This document shows, piece after piece, positions 44,641-52,428 of a DNA stretch of 64,000 bases. A program made the position numbers and the translations under genes. The stretch is from Akkermansiaceae bacterium (GTDB lineage: Bacteria > Verrucomicrobiota > Verrucomicrobiia > Verrucomicrobiales > Akkermansiaceae). The notes below the pieces were generated by a model that did not search any database, was not told where the DNA came from, and saw only the letters and a program-made list of their open reading frames with translations. How positions within the stretch are numbered: the stretch's first letter is position 1; the number at the start of each line of letters is the position of its first letter. The DNA lies in NCBI GenBank assembly GCA_018402445.1, contig JAGYIT010000007.1, forward strand, positions 1 through 64,000, written 5' to 3'.

Positions 44641-45435
44641 ATGCCCGCCGACTACCACACGCACACGCCCCTTTGCCAACACGCCACCGGCACGCCGGAG
44701 GAATACGTGGAGGCCGCCGTCGCCGCGGGCTTGGATGAATACGGCATCTCCGACCACGCGCCCTGCCGCCCGGAGCCGTTCGATGACTGGCGCATGTTGG
44801 AAAGCGAGCTGCCGGAGTATTTCGGGTGGATCGCCCGCGCGAAACAGGCCGCCGGAGACCGCGTGATCATCCGCGCCGGGATGGAGTGCGATTGGCTCAA
44901 GGGCTGTGAGGGTTTCATCGAGGAGCTGGCCGGGAAATACGACTGGGATTACCTGATCGGCTCCGTCCACTACCTCGGCGATTGGGATTTCGACAACCCG
45001 AAGTGGCTCGGGAAATGGGCGCAAACCGATGTCGAGGCCGCGTGGACTGAGTATTGGAAAACCTACGCCGCGATGGCCGAGTCCGGCCTCTTCGACATCC
45101 TCGGCCACGCCGATCTGGTGAAAAAATTCTCCCACGTCCCACCCGGCGACCTCGACCGCTTCTACGATCCGGTGATCGAGGCCATCGCCGCGAACGGCTC
45201 GGTGATCGAGCTGAACACGGCCGGCTGGCACAAGCCCTGCACGGAAGCCTACCCCGCGCCGCGTTTCCTCGAACTCGCCGCCTCCGCCGGCATCGGTCTG
45301 GTGATTTCCTCCGACGCCCACGCGCCCCACGAGATCGCCCGCGATTTCGCGAAAGCCCGCGAGCTCGCCAAGGCCGCCGGATACCGCGAGACGCAGCGTT
45401 TCGAGAAGAGAAAACGCAGCACCGAGATCCTTTGA
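44641..45435 (+). CDS. PHP-domain histidinol-phosphatase-like protein
   Basis: A 264-residue PHP-domain protein. ADYHTHTPLCQHATG, YGISDHAPC, CEGFIEELAGKYDWDYLIGS with VHYLGDWDFD, ILGHADLVKKF and SSDAHAPHEIARDFAKA carry the His/Asp metal ligands of HisK-type histidinol-phosphate phosphatases. No other his gene is nearby. Confidence 0.85.
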   Translation: MPADYHTHTPLCQHATGTPEEYVEAAVAAGLDEYGISDHAPCRPEPFDDWRMLESELPEYFGWIARAKQAAGDRVIIRAGMECDWLKGCEGFIEELAGKYDWDYLIGSVHYLGDWDFDNPKWLGKWAQTDVEAAWTEYWKTYAAMAESGLFDILGHADLVKKFSHVPPGDLDRFYDPVIEAIAANGSVIELNTAGWHKPCTEAYPAPRFLELAASAGIGLVISSDAHAPHEIARDFAKARELAKAAGYRETQRFEKRKRSTEIL

Positions 45436-45437
45436 TT

Positions 45438-45586
45438 TTCACCGCAGAGTCGCAAAGGTCGCGGAGGATCGCAAAGCCAGTCCTCTGAGATTTTCTGGAA
45501 ACCTGTGCTTCAAAACACAAACCGAACACAAGCCCTCCGCGCCCCTTTGCGATCTCCGCGCCTCTGCGGTGAAAAAATCCTATCTC
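45438..45586. repeat. ACCGCAGAG element, two inverted ends
   Basis: TTTTCACCGCAGAGTCGCAA at the left and CTCTGCGGTGAAAAAA at the right are inverted ends about 150 bp apart, with matching inner parts GTCGCGGAGGATCGCAAAG and CTTTGCGATCTCCGCG. Confidence 0.85.
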
Positions 45587-45625
45587 CTTGCATCGCTCAT
45601 CAGGTAAGGCTAACTATCTTACACA

Positions 45626-45898
45626 ATGCAATCGGAAGAAGCTCATTCGATCCTGACAAGCAAGGGGCAGACCACCGTGCCTTCCCGCATCCGCGAAGCC
45701 CTTCGTCTTAAGGCTGGGGATCGGATCCTCTATGAAATCAAGGGGGATACGGTCGTCATCCGCCCGCATCCGGGAGCGATGGCGGTTTTCGGTTCGCTCA
45801 AGCCTTCCGGGGACAAGGCCGGCGTTCCCTTCGCCGTAGCAAGGCAGACCGCCCGGGAAAAGCGGATCAAGGGAACCGCTAGGAAAGCTTCCCGATGA
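45626..45898 (+). CDS. AbrB-type antitoxin
   Basis: A 90-residue protein with the swapped-hairpin AbrB domain ILTSKGQTTVPSRIREALRL followed by GDRILYEIKGDTVVIRPHPG. The C-terminal tail should bind the toxin. The toxin gene starts 4 bp before the stop. Confidence 0.88.
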   Translation: MQSEEAHSILTSKGQTTVPSRIREALRLKAGDRILYEIKGDTVVIRPHPGAMAVFGSLKPSGDKAGVPFAVARQTAREKRIKGTARKASR

Positions 45899-46311
45899 AA
45901 ACGGCGCTTCTGGACACGAACACGCTGGTTCGCTTCGTCACCGGCGTACCGGAAAATCAGGCGCGCGAGGTGGCGGAACTCGTCTCCGCCGCGGAATCGG
46001 GAAAAATCCGCCTCTGCGTGATCCCCATGGTTCTCGCCGAGGCGGTTTATGTGCTGACCGGTTTCTACGGACACCCGCGTGCGAAGGTCGCTGCCGCCCT
46101 CTCCCATCTCATCTCCTGCCCCGGCTTCCAATCACCCGATCACGAAACGATGATCCGCGCCCTCAAGCTCTTCGGGGCGGGCAAGATCGATTTCGCGGAC
46201 TGCTATCTGGCCGCCGTCTCCATCCTCGATCAAACGACGGTCATCTCCTTCGACCGAGATTTCGACAAGCTCCACGGCGTAACCCGCAAGCAACCCAAGG
46301 ATGCATTGTGA
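45895..46311 (+). CDS. PIN-domain toxin (VapC-like)
   Basis: A 138-residue PIN ribonuclease: LDTNTLVRFVTG (first Asp), AEAVYVL, DFADCYLAAVS (second Asp group) and VISFDRDFDKL (third). Cleaves RNA when not bound by the AbrB-type antitoxin upstream. Confidence 0.9.
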   Translation: MKTALLDTNTLVRFVTGVPENQAREVAELVSAAESGKIRLCVIPMVLAEAVYVLTGFYGHPRAKVAAALSHLISCPGFQSPDHETMIRALKLFGAGKIDFADCYLAAVSILDQTTVISFDRDFDKLHGVTRKQPKDAL

Positions 46312-46364
46312 TTCCTCAAAGCATCTTCCTTGAGCTTTGAGAGCTGAAAGTTGAAAGTTTCCCC

Positions 46365-47177
46365 ATGAAAGCCTACCACGACCTCCTAACCGACGTCCTC
46401 GCCAACGGCGAGGAGCGCGGCGACCGCACCGGCACCGGCACCTTGTCCGTTTTCGGCAGGCAGGCGCGCTTCGATCTACGCGAAGGTTTCCCCTGCCTGA
46501 CCACGAAGAAACTCCACCTCCGCTCCATCATCCACGAGCTCCTGTGGTTTCTCAAAGGCGAGACGAACATCGCCTACCTTAAGGAAAACGGCGTCACGAT
46601 CTGGGACGAGTGGGCCGACGCATCCGGCGAGCTCGGCCCCGTTTACGGAAAGCAGTGGCGGCGCTGGGAAGGCAGCGGCGGCGCGGTGATTGACCAGATC
46701 GCCCTGCTCATCGATGGGCTGAAGGGAAATCCCCATTCGCGCCGCCACATCGTTTCCGCATGGAATGTCGGTGAGGTGCCGGACATGGCGCTGCCGCCCT
46801 GCCATCTGCTATTCCAGTTTTACGTCCACGAAGCGCGCGAAGGCGGCAAGCCCGGCCTTTCGTGCCAGCTCTACCAGCGCAGCGCGGATCTATTCCTCGG
46901 TGTGCCTTTCAACATCGCTTCCTACGCCCTTTTCACCCATCTCATCGCCCAGGTCTGCGGCTACGAAGCCCGCGATTTCGTCCACACCTTCGGCGACCTC
47001 CACCTCTACCAAAACCACCTCGACCAAGCCCGCCTCCAGCTCACCCGCGAGCCGCGATCGCTGCCCACCCTCCACCTTAACCCCGATGTGAAAGCCATCG
47101 ATGCCTTTACCTTCGACGACATCCGCCTCGAAGGCTACGATCCCCATCCCGCCATCAAAGCCCCCATCGCGGTGTAG
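46365..47177 (+). CDS. thyA: Thymidylate synthase
   Basis: A 270-residue enzyme. [68 protein letters not shown] (catalytic Cys), [20 protein letters not shown] and HLYQNHLDQ are canonical. Makes dTMP from dUMP with methylene-tetrahydrofolate. The partner folA follows after a 150-bp repeat region. Confidence 0.97.
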   Translation: MKAYHDLLTDVLANGEERGDRTGTGTLSVFGRQARFDLREGFPCLTTKKLHLRSIIHELLWFLKGETNIAYLKENGVTIWDEWADASGELGPVYGKQWRRWEGSGGAVIDQIALLIDGLKGNPHSRRHIVSAWNVGEVPDMALPPCHLLFQFYVHEAREGGKPGLSCQLYQRSADLFLGVPFNIASYALFTHLIAQVCGYEARDFVHTFGDLHLYQNHLDQARLQLTREPRSLPTLHLNPDVKAIDAFTFDDIRLEGYDPHPAIKAPIAV

Positions 47178-47180
47178 AAT

Positions 47181-47305
47181 TTCAACCGCGAATGAACGCG
47201 AATGAACGCGAATCTAATCCTATGAAAAGAACCATTCCAAAACTTGGTGTCTTGGCGGTTCAATCATTTCTTCATTCGCGTCCATTCGCGTCCATTCGCG
47301 GTTAA
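47181..47305. repeat. ACCGCGAATGAACGCGAAT element
   Basis: Left AACCGCGAATGAACGCGAAT and right TCATTCGCGTCCATTCGCGG ends are inverted and about 120 bp apart, between thyA and folA. The right half reaches the folA leader. Confidence 0.85.
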
Positions 47306-47324
47306 CCTCTTACATCTGAAAACC

Positions 47325-47777
47325 ATGCTCATCGCCGTCGTCGCCATGGATCCGAACCGCCTCATCGGGCGCGATGGCAGCTTGCCGTGGCATCTCCCGG
47401 AGGATCTCGCCTTTTTCAAGAAAACGACCCTCGGCCACCCGGTGCTGATGGGGCGGAAAACCTTCGAGTCCATCGGACGTCCGCTGCCGAAGCGTCGCAA
47501 CATCGTCCTTACCCGCGATAAGACATGGAGCCATCCCGGCGTCGAGGTGATCCACAGTTCCGAGGAAATCCCGGACGCGGAGGGAACCATTTTCGTAATC
47601 GGCGGTGCGGAGATCTACAAGGCCCTCTCCGGCCGCATCGAAGAATGGATCGTCAGCCACGTCCACGCCGCGCACGAGGGCGATACGCACCTTGCGGAGT
47701 TCGAGCAAGATTTCCCCGTAGTCGAGACGGTTGAGGAGCATGCTGACTTCACCGTCCGTCGCCACTGCCGCCACTGA
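47325..47777 (+). CDS. folA: Dihydrofolate reductase
   Basis: A 150-residue DHFR: MLIAVVAMDPNRLIGRDGSL, PWHLPEDLAFFKKTTLGHPV, LMGRKTFESIGRPLPKRRNI, FVIGGAEIYKAL. Recycles dihydrofolate produced by ThyA. The start at 47325 follows the repeat element and gives the standard N-terminus. Confidence 0.96.
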   Translation: MLIAVVAMDPNRLIGRDGSLPWHLPEDLAFFKKTTLGHPVLMGRKTFESIGRPLPKRRNIVLTRDKTWSHPGVEVIHSSEEIPDAEGTIFVIGGAEIYKALSGRIEEWIVSHVHAAHEGDTHLAEFEQDFPVVETVEEHADFTVRRHCRH

Positions 47778-47865
47778 GAAAAAATTTCCTACTTTCCCAC
47801 TAACCCCATTCTTGACGGAACCCGTTTCCCGTGTTCCAAATCATCCCCGACCCAAGCAATTTCAC

Positions 47866-47952
47866 GGAACGGTGGCTGAGTGGTCTAAAGTACTCCCTTG
47901 CTAAGGGAACGTAGGGGTGACTCTACCGAGGGTTCGAATCCCTCCCGTTCCG
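47866..47952 (+). tRNA. tRNA-Ser (anticodon GCT)
   Basis: Acceptor GGAACGG pairs with CCGTTCC; discriminator G then CCA encoded. D-arm TGGCTGAGTGGTC, anticodon loop TTGCTAA, a long variable arm (ACGTAGGGGTGACTCTACC) and GGGTTCGAATCCC T-arm are typical for serine tRNAs. Confidence 0.95.
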
Positions 47953-47953
47953 C

Positions 47954-47990
47954 CATCACCCCAGCCCGGTATTCCCGGGTTGGGGTGATG
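47954..47990 (+). terminator. Hairpin directly after the tRNA
   Basis: CATCACCCCAGCCCGG and CCCGGGTTGGGGTGATG form a 16-bp stem around TATT. It has no T-run, so it may be an RNA-processing or repeat element instead of a normal terminator. Confidence 0.55.
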
Positions 47991-48231
47991 GCGTTCAGGC
48001 CGGGACGAAAACCCCTGCGAAGCTCCGGGTTCGAACGCAGGAGCGAGCTTCGCGAGCAAAGCATTCCTTCCGCGTACTACAACAAGCCTGGCTTTTTGCA
48101 GAGATGCGACCCGGCGATTCTGGGGAAGCGCACAATCCGCTCCGTCCTGCGCAGGCGGAATTGGTGGCGTTCCCAATGAACGGCAAGTCGATCTTCGTCG
48201 TTTCGGAAAAGGCGAACTCGCCTGTCGTCCG

Positions 48232-48924
48232 TTACGGGGCGGGGGATTGGAGTTTGCCGGGCAGTTCGACTTTGTCGCCAAGGTGTCTCGGGGCGGTGTC
48301 GAGGAAGTTCACGTCGAGCCACATCTTCACGCGCGCGCCGACCTCGCGGAGCTTCGTTTTGAAACCGGCCTGCAGTTCCACATCCTCCGCATTGTAGCCG
48401 CAGGCCTCCATGCCATGCGCCTGGGCGAGATAGATCGCTCTCTCGTTCTGGAAGCGCTGGCTGATCACGAGGATCTTGTCCGTCCCGAAAATCTCCTTCG
48501 CCCGCACCACGGAATCGAGCGTCCGCAGCCCCGCGTAGTCACAGACGATGCGGGACGCGGGCACGCCCTCCGCGACCAGCGCGGCCTTCATTTTCTGCGG
48601 CTCGTTATACCACTTGCTGCGGTTGTCGCCGGAGACGATGAGGGTCTCCACCTTGCCCGCTTTCCAAACCTCCACGGCCGCGTCGATGCGGTAGCGGAAA
48701 TAGCGGTTCTCGCGGCCCTGGTAGCGGTCGGTGGTGCCGAAAACGAGACCCACCTTGGCGGGCGGCAGGTCGTTCACGTCGTCAAAAAGTTTCCCACGCG
48801 AAGCCCACACGGCTGTCACGTTCGCGTAGAGGATCAATCCCACTCCAAGCAGGAAGATAAATAGGCCGAGAAGGGTCAGCCGCTTGATCCAGGTAAGCAG
48901 GGATGCTTTATTTTTTGTTTTCAA
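48232..48924 (-). CDS. SanA/YdcF-like membrane protein (DUF218)
   Basis: A 230-residue protein with one N-terminal transmembrane segment (RLTLLGLFIFLLGVGLILYA) and a DUF218 domain: VGLVFGTTDRYQGRENRYFR, VETLIVSGDNR, GVPASRIVCDYAGLRTLDSV and ILVISQRFQNERAIYLA. SanA affects envelope barrier function in enterobacteria. The start is a TTG that overlaps the stop of the upstream lipid kinase (TTGA), supporting translational coupling. Confidence 0.8.
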   Translation of the reverse strand: MKTKNKASLLTWIKRLTLLGLFIFLLGVGLILYANVTAVWASRGKLFDDVNDLPPAKVGLVFGTTDRYQGRENRYFRYRIDAAVEVWKAGKVETLIVSGDNRSKWYNEPQKMKAALVAEGVPASRIVCDYAGLRTLDSVVRAKEIFGTDKILVISQRFQNERAIYLAQAHGMEACGYNAEDVELQAGFKTKLREVGARVKMWLDVNFLDTAPRHLGDKVELPGKLQSPAP

Positions 48925-49886
48925 GATATCTTGGCCACGGTCGCGGGTTGGGGTTTCGGCGGCCACTGAAGCAGGGATTTCATGGCGTCGGCGAAGGGAG
49001 TGGCGCACGGAGTCTCTGGAGCGAGCACGCGGAGCCGGGTGGAGGTTTCTCGGAACTCGATTTCCTTGAAGCGGCCCAGCAGCTCGCCGTCGATCTCCAC
49101 CGGCACCTCGCGGTCGGAGGTCACGGTGATGCCCTCGGATTGGAAATAGGAGGTGGAGGACGCGAGGTCGATCCCGCCGAGCGCGATCCCATGCAGCGAG
49201 TCCAGCACGAAGCGGTATCCGGCCTCCTTGAAAACGATCACGTCGAGCTTGGAGTCGTGGTTGTCGGCGTTGCGGAAAAGCCGGAACTGGCCGCCGTAGA
49301 GCGAGCCGTTCCCGCACAGCACGGCAACGCCCTTTTCGCGCCGGCCTTCCACGGTCACAATTTCGATCTGCGGCGGTTTCCCCCCGAGCACTTTCACCGC
49401 CGAGAGCAGGTATGCCAGCGGACCGAGCATCTTCTTACTCTCCCATTTCGTCTCCTCGATCACCATGGCGTCAAAGCCCACGCCGGCCATCTGCACGAAG
49501 GGTGCGCCGTTCGCGGTGAAGAGATCGACCTCTCGGATCAGGCCTTTTTCGATGACCTCCAGCGCCTTGGGCAAACTGTTCGGGTCGATGCCCAGCTCGC
49601 GGGCGAAGACATTCATCGTCCCGACGGGCATCACGCCGAGCGCGGTGCGGCTGCCTGCAAGTCCGGAAACTACGGCGTTGAGAGTGCCGTCGCCGCCCGC
49701 CGCGATCACCACCGGCTCGCCATCGTCCGCGAATTTCCGCGCCAGCTCCACCGCCTCCTGGCCGCTGTTCGTCGCGTAGAGCGCGAAGCGGTTCGCGTGC
49801 TCCATGAGAAACTGGCGCGCCTTCCCGCCCTTCTCGCTGCGCGCGCGGGGGTTGAAGATCAGCGGGTATCGCCGTGGCAGAGGCAT
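48921..49886 (-). CDS. Diacylglycerol/lipid kinase family protein
   Basis: A 321-residue YegS/DgkB-type kinase: PLIFNPRARSEKGGKARQFL, VVIAAGGDGTLNAVVSGLAG (nucleotide loop GGDGT), ALGVMPVGTMNVFARELGID, GVGFDAMVIEETKW, and a C-terminal VTSDREVPVEIDGELLG. It phosphorylates lipids such as diacylglycerol. Transcribed with Maf and the SanA-like gene. Confidence 0.88.
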   Translation of the reverse strand: MPLPRRYPLIFNPRARSEKGGKARQFLMEHANRFALYATNSGQEAVELARKFADDGEPVVIAAGGDGTLNAVVSGLAGSRTALGVMPVGTMNVFARELGIDPNSLPKALEVIEKGLIREVDLFTANGAPFVQMAGVGFDAMVIEETKWESKKMLGPLAYLLSAVKVLGGKPPQIEIVTVEGRREKGVAVLCGNGSLYGGQFRLFRNADNHDSKLDVIVFKEAGYRFVLDSLHGIALGGIDLASSTSYFQSEGITVTSDREVPVEIDGELLGRFKEIEFRETSTRLRVLAPETPCATPFADAMKSLLQWPPKPQPATVAKIS

Positions 49887-49900
49887 GGGGCATTGTTCGT

Positions 49901-50470
49901 CTATCTGCGCGCGATGGGCAACCCGATTTCCTCCAGCGCCTCCAGCACCAAGTCCACCGGAAGTCCCATCACATTGTCATATCCGCCGGAAATTCGTTTC
50001 ACGATCAGCTCGCCGCGATCTTGGATGCCATACGCTCCCGCCTTGTCGAGCGGGTTCGTGGAGGAAAGATATTCGGAAATGCCCGCCTCATCGAGTTCGC
50101 GGAAAACCACATCCGTCACGGCGTGAAACATCTTGCCTTTCCCCTCGGCATCCACCACGCACACGCCCGTGCAGACCTGATGCGTCCGCCCGGAAAGCTT
50201 GCGTATCATCGCCCGCGCTTCCGCTATGTCCTTGGGTTTCCCCAAAGGGACGCCCTCGATGAACACCAGCGTATCCGCCGCGATGACCACAGCGCCCGGC
50301 ATGGAAACGGCCGTCGCTTTCAGGCGCGCGTTCTCCTCGCAAAGCCCGGCCATGCCCAGCCCCGCGTCGTGGATTTCCTCGGCAGGAGACGGGATCACCT
50401 CGAAGGAAAGCCCCGCCGTCTCTAACAACTCCCGCCGCCTCGGCGACCCCGATGCCAGCACGATCCTCAT
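49901..50470 (-). CDS. Maf-like nucleotide pyrophosphatase
   Basis: A 189-residue Maf protein: MRIVLASGSPRRRELLETAG, VVIAADTLVFIEGVPLGKPK, LSGRTHQVCTGVCVVD and DKAGAYGIQDRGELIVKRIS. These house-cleaning enzymes hydrolyse modified dTTP/UTP. The gene overlaps the end of the SMP-30 gene by 4 bp, so they share a transcript. Confidence 0.93.
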   Translation of the reverse strand: MRIVLASGSPRRRELLETAGLSFEVIPSPAEEIHDAGLGMAGLCEENARLKATAVSMPGAVVIAADTLVFIEGVPLGKPKDIAEARAMIRKLSGRTHQVCTGVCVVDAEGKGKMFHAVTDVVFRELDEAGISEYLSSTNPLDKAGAYGIQDRGELIVKRISGGYDNVMGLPVDLVLEALEEIGLPIARR

Positions 50471-51398
50471 CCGGCGAACGCGTGCGATGGCAGCCCTTTC
50501 ACCCCCAACCCCCGGATGCGGAACAGCCGCCCCGCATGTTCCTCCTCCACGGTCTTGTGGATGCCTGTGGTCACATAAAGGTCATCCAACCCCGCGCCGC
50601 CGAACGCGCAGGAGGTCGTCTCAAGGCAGGGCAAGTCTATTTTCCGCAGCTCCTTCCCGCTGCACGGGATCGATAGCAGCAGACGCACGCGCCATGGCAG
50701 AACGCGACCCACAGGTTACCCTCCGCGTCGATCGCCATCCCGTCCGGCGAGGTATCGTGATGCGCCGTGGAAACCACCGAACGCCCATTGGATAGGATGC
50801 CTTCCGCATAATCGAAGGCCAGCACCTCCTTACGCGGGGTATCGATGTAATAGACCGTTTTCCCGTCCGCCGACCACACGATGCCGTTCGAGTTCGTCAC
50901 TGGGCCGTAAGCCTCGTGCAGGGTCAGGTCGGGATCTAGGCGGTAAAGCTTCGCATCGCCCGTTTTTTTCACGAGGCTGATGGTCCCCGCGAAAAAGCGT
51001 CCGTCCGGCGAGCACTTGCCGTCGTTGAAACGGTTGTCCGCCTTGTCCGGCTCCGGATCGGCGATGGCCGCGATGTCGCCGTTTTCCTCATCGAGGAAAA
51101 AGATCCCGTCGTCCCCCGCGAACACCAGCCCGCCTCCCTCGCGCGGCACCACCGTTCCCACCCGTCGGCCGACTGCCCACGAAGTTTCCTCCCCCGTTTC
51201 CGGCGCATAGCGGTGCACCCGCTGTCCCTCGATATCCACATAATAAAGGAAATTTTTCCACCAAATAGCCCCCTCGCCCCACTGCGCTTTCACCGTCCCA
51301 ACAACCTCAACACTGATCATGCGCTGAAGATAAAATCCGGCGACAAGCGTGGCGATGCTAAAAAAAATCGCAATGGCAGTCGCGCGGTGAATCTTCAT
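50467..51398 (-). pseudogene. SMP-30/gluconolactonase-like protein, frameshifted near its end
   Basis: A membrane-anchored or exported six-blade propeller: TM segment (ATAIAIFFSIATLVAGFYLQ), then GEGAIWWKNFLYYVDIEG, DNRFNDGKCSPDGRFFAGTI, VTNSNGIVWSADGKTVYYID and DGMAIDAEGNLWVAFCHGAC. After CVCCY the frame breaks near 50665, and SGKELRKIDLPCLETTSCAF plus GGAGLDDLYVTTGIHK continue in another frame to 50467. Metal-binding residues Glu, Asn, Asp are present. Catalyses lactone hydrolysis in relatives. Restoring one base gives about 310 residues. Confidence 0.8.
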
Positions 51399-51488
51399 AC
51401 ACTGGGCGAGGGTGGACAAAAACCGGTCTGATGATGGGATTTCCCGCTCGCAAGCATCTGCGGGTTGGGCAAACTTGCGCCAACGATC

Positions 51489-52355
51489 ATGCCACGATTG
51501 CCCATCACCAAAACGCCGAAGTGCTACGTCGGCGGCGCGTTCATCCGCTCCGAAAGCAACCGCACTTACGAAATCCGCGACAGCGAAGGCGCGTTCTTCG
51601 CGAACGTCCCGCTCTGCACACGCAAGGATGTGCGCAACTCCGTGGAGGCGGCGGCGAAGGCCTGCCCCGGCTGGGCGAAACGCTCCGGCTACAACCGTGG
51701 CCAGATCCTCTACCGCATGGCCGAGATGCTGGAGGCGCGCTCCGCCGAGCTGATCGACGCCCACTTCCCCGCGAACCCGGCCGAGCGGAAACAAGCTGCC
51801 GCCTGGGTTTCCGCCGCCATCGACCGCACCGTCCATTACGCCGGATGGACGGACAAATACGAGAGCCTGCTGGGCAGTGTGAACCCCGTCGCCTCACCGC
51901 ACTTCAATTTCTCCGTGACCGAACCGATGGGTGTCATCGCCGTAGCGGCACCCGATGAAGCGCCATTGCTCGCTCTGCTTTCCCTGATACTACCCATCGT
52001 CACCAGCGGAAACTCGGTCGTTGCACTGGCATCCGAAACCAGGCCTTACCCGGCCATCCTGCTTGGCGAAATGCTCGCCACCAGCGACCTCCCGGGCGGG
52101 GTCATCAACCTCCTCACCGGCTCCAGAACGGACATCCTCCCCACCTTCGCCACCCACGAGCACATCCGCGGCATTTCCGCCGTGGCTAATGCCGGGGAAC
52201 GCAAATCCCTGCAAACGGGAGCCGCCGAATCCGTGAAACGCACAAAACTCATCGCTGCGGAAAAGCCCTTCGATTGGTTTTCGGATAAGGCGCAGGGACT
52301 TTACGCGATCCGGGATTTCGTGGAACTCAAGACCACATGGCATCCGGTGGGCTGA
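51489..52355 (+). CDS. Shortened aldehyde dehydrogenase-family protein
   Basis: A 288-residue protein matching only part of the about 480-residue ALDH fold: CYVGGAFIRSESNRTYEIRD, AAKACPGWAKRSGYNRGQIL, TEPMGVIAVAAPDEAPLLAL, GVINLLTGSRTDILPTFATH (NAD-binding) and a C-terminal FVELKTTWHPVG. The region with the catalytic Cys and the FELGGKS block is absent, so it is likely a non-catalytic partner or regulator. Short ALDH relatives of this kind exist beside full-length ones; here no full ALDH gene is in the window. Start at 51489. Confidence 0.75.
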   Translation: MPRLPITKTPKCYVGGAFIRSESNRTYEIRDSEGAFFANVPLCTRKDVRNSVEAAAKACPGWAKRSGYNRGQILYRMAEMLEARSAELIDAHFPANPAERKQAAAWVSAAIDRTVHYAGWTDKYESLLGSVNPVASPHFNFSVTEPMGVIAVAAPDEAPLLALLSLILPIVTSGNSVVALASETRPYPAILLGEMLATSDLPGGVINLLTGSRTDILPTFATHEHIRGISAVANAGERKSLQTGAAESVKRTKLIAAEKPFDWFSDKAQGLYAIRDFVELKTTWHPVG

Positions 52356-52428
52356 GGGATGTGTCGTCCCCGCCACTCCGGTTCCGCCATTGACCATTGC
52401 CCGGAGGTATGCACCCTGCCCGCCTTCC

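Noticed and set aside
47901..48281. Minus-strand frame across tRNA-Ser and the following gap
   Set aside because: The GIRTLGRV-like end is the translated tRNA complement, a typical false gene.
48903..50126. Plus-strand frame of 407 codons
   Set aside because: Runs antisense through the lipid kinase and Maf genes, both of which have complete catalytic motifs.
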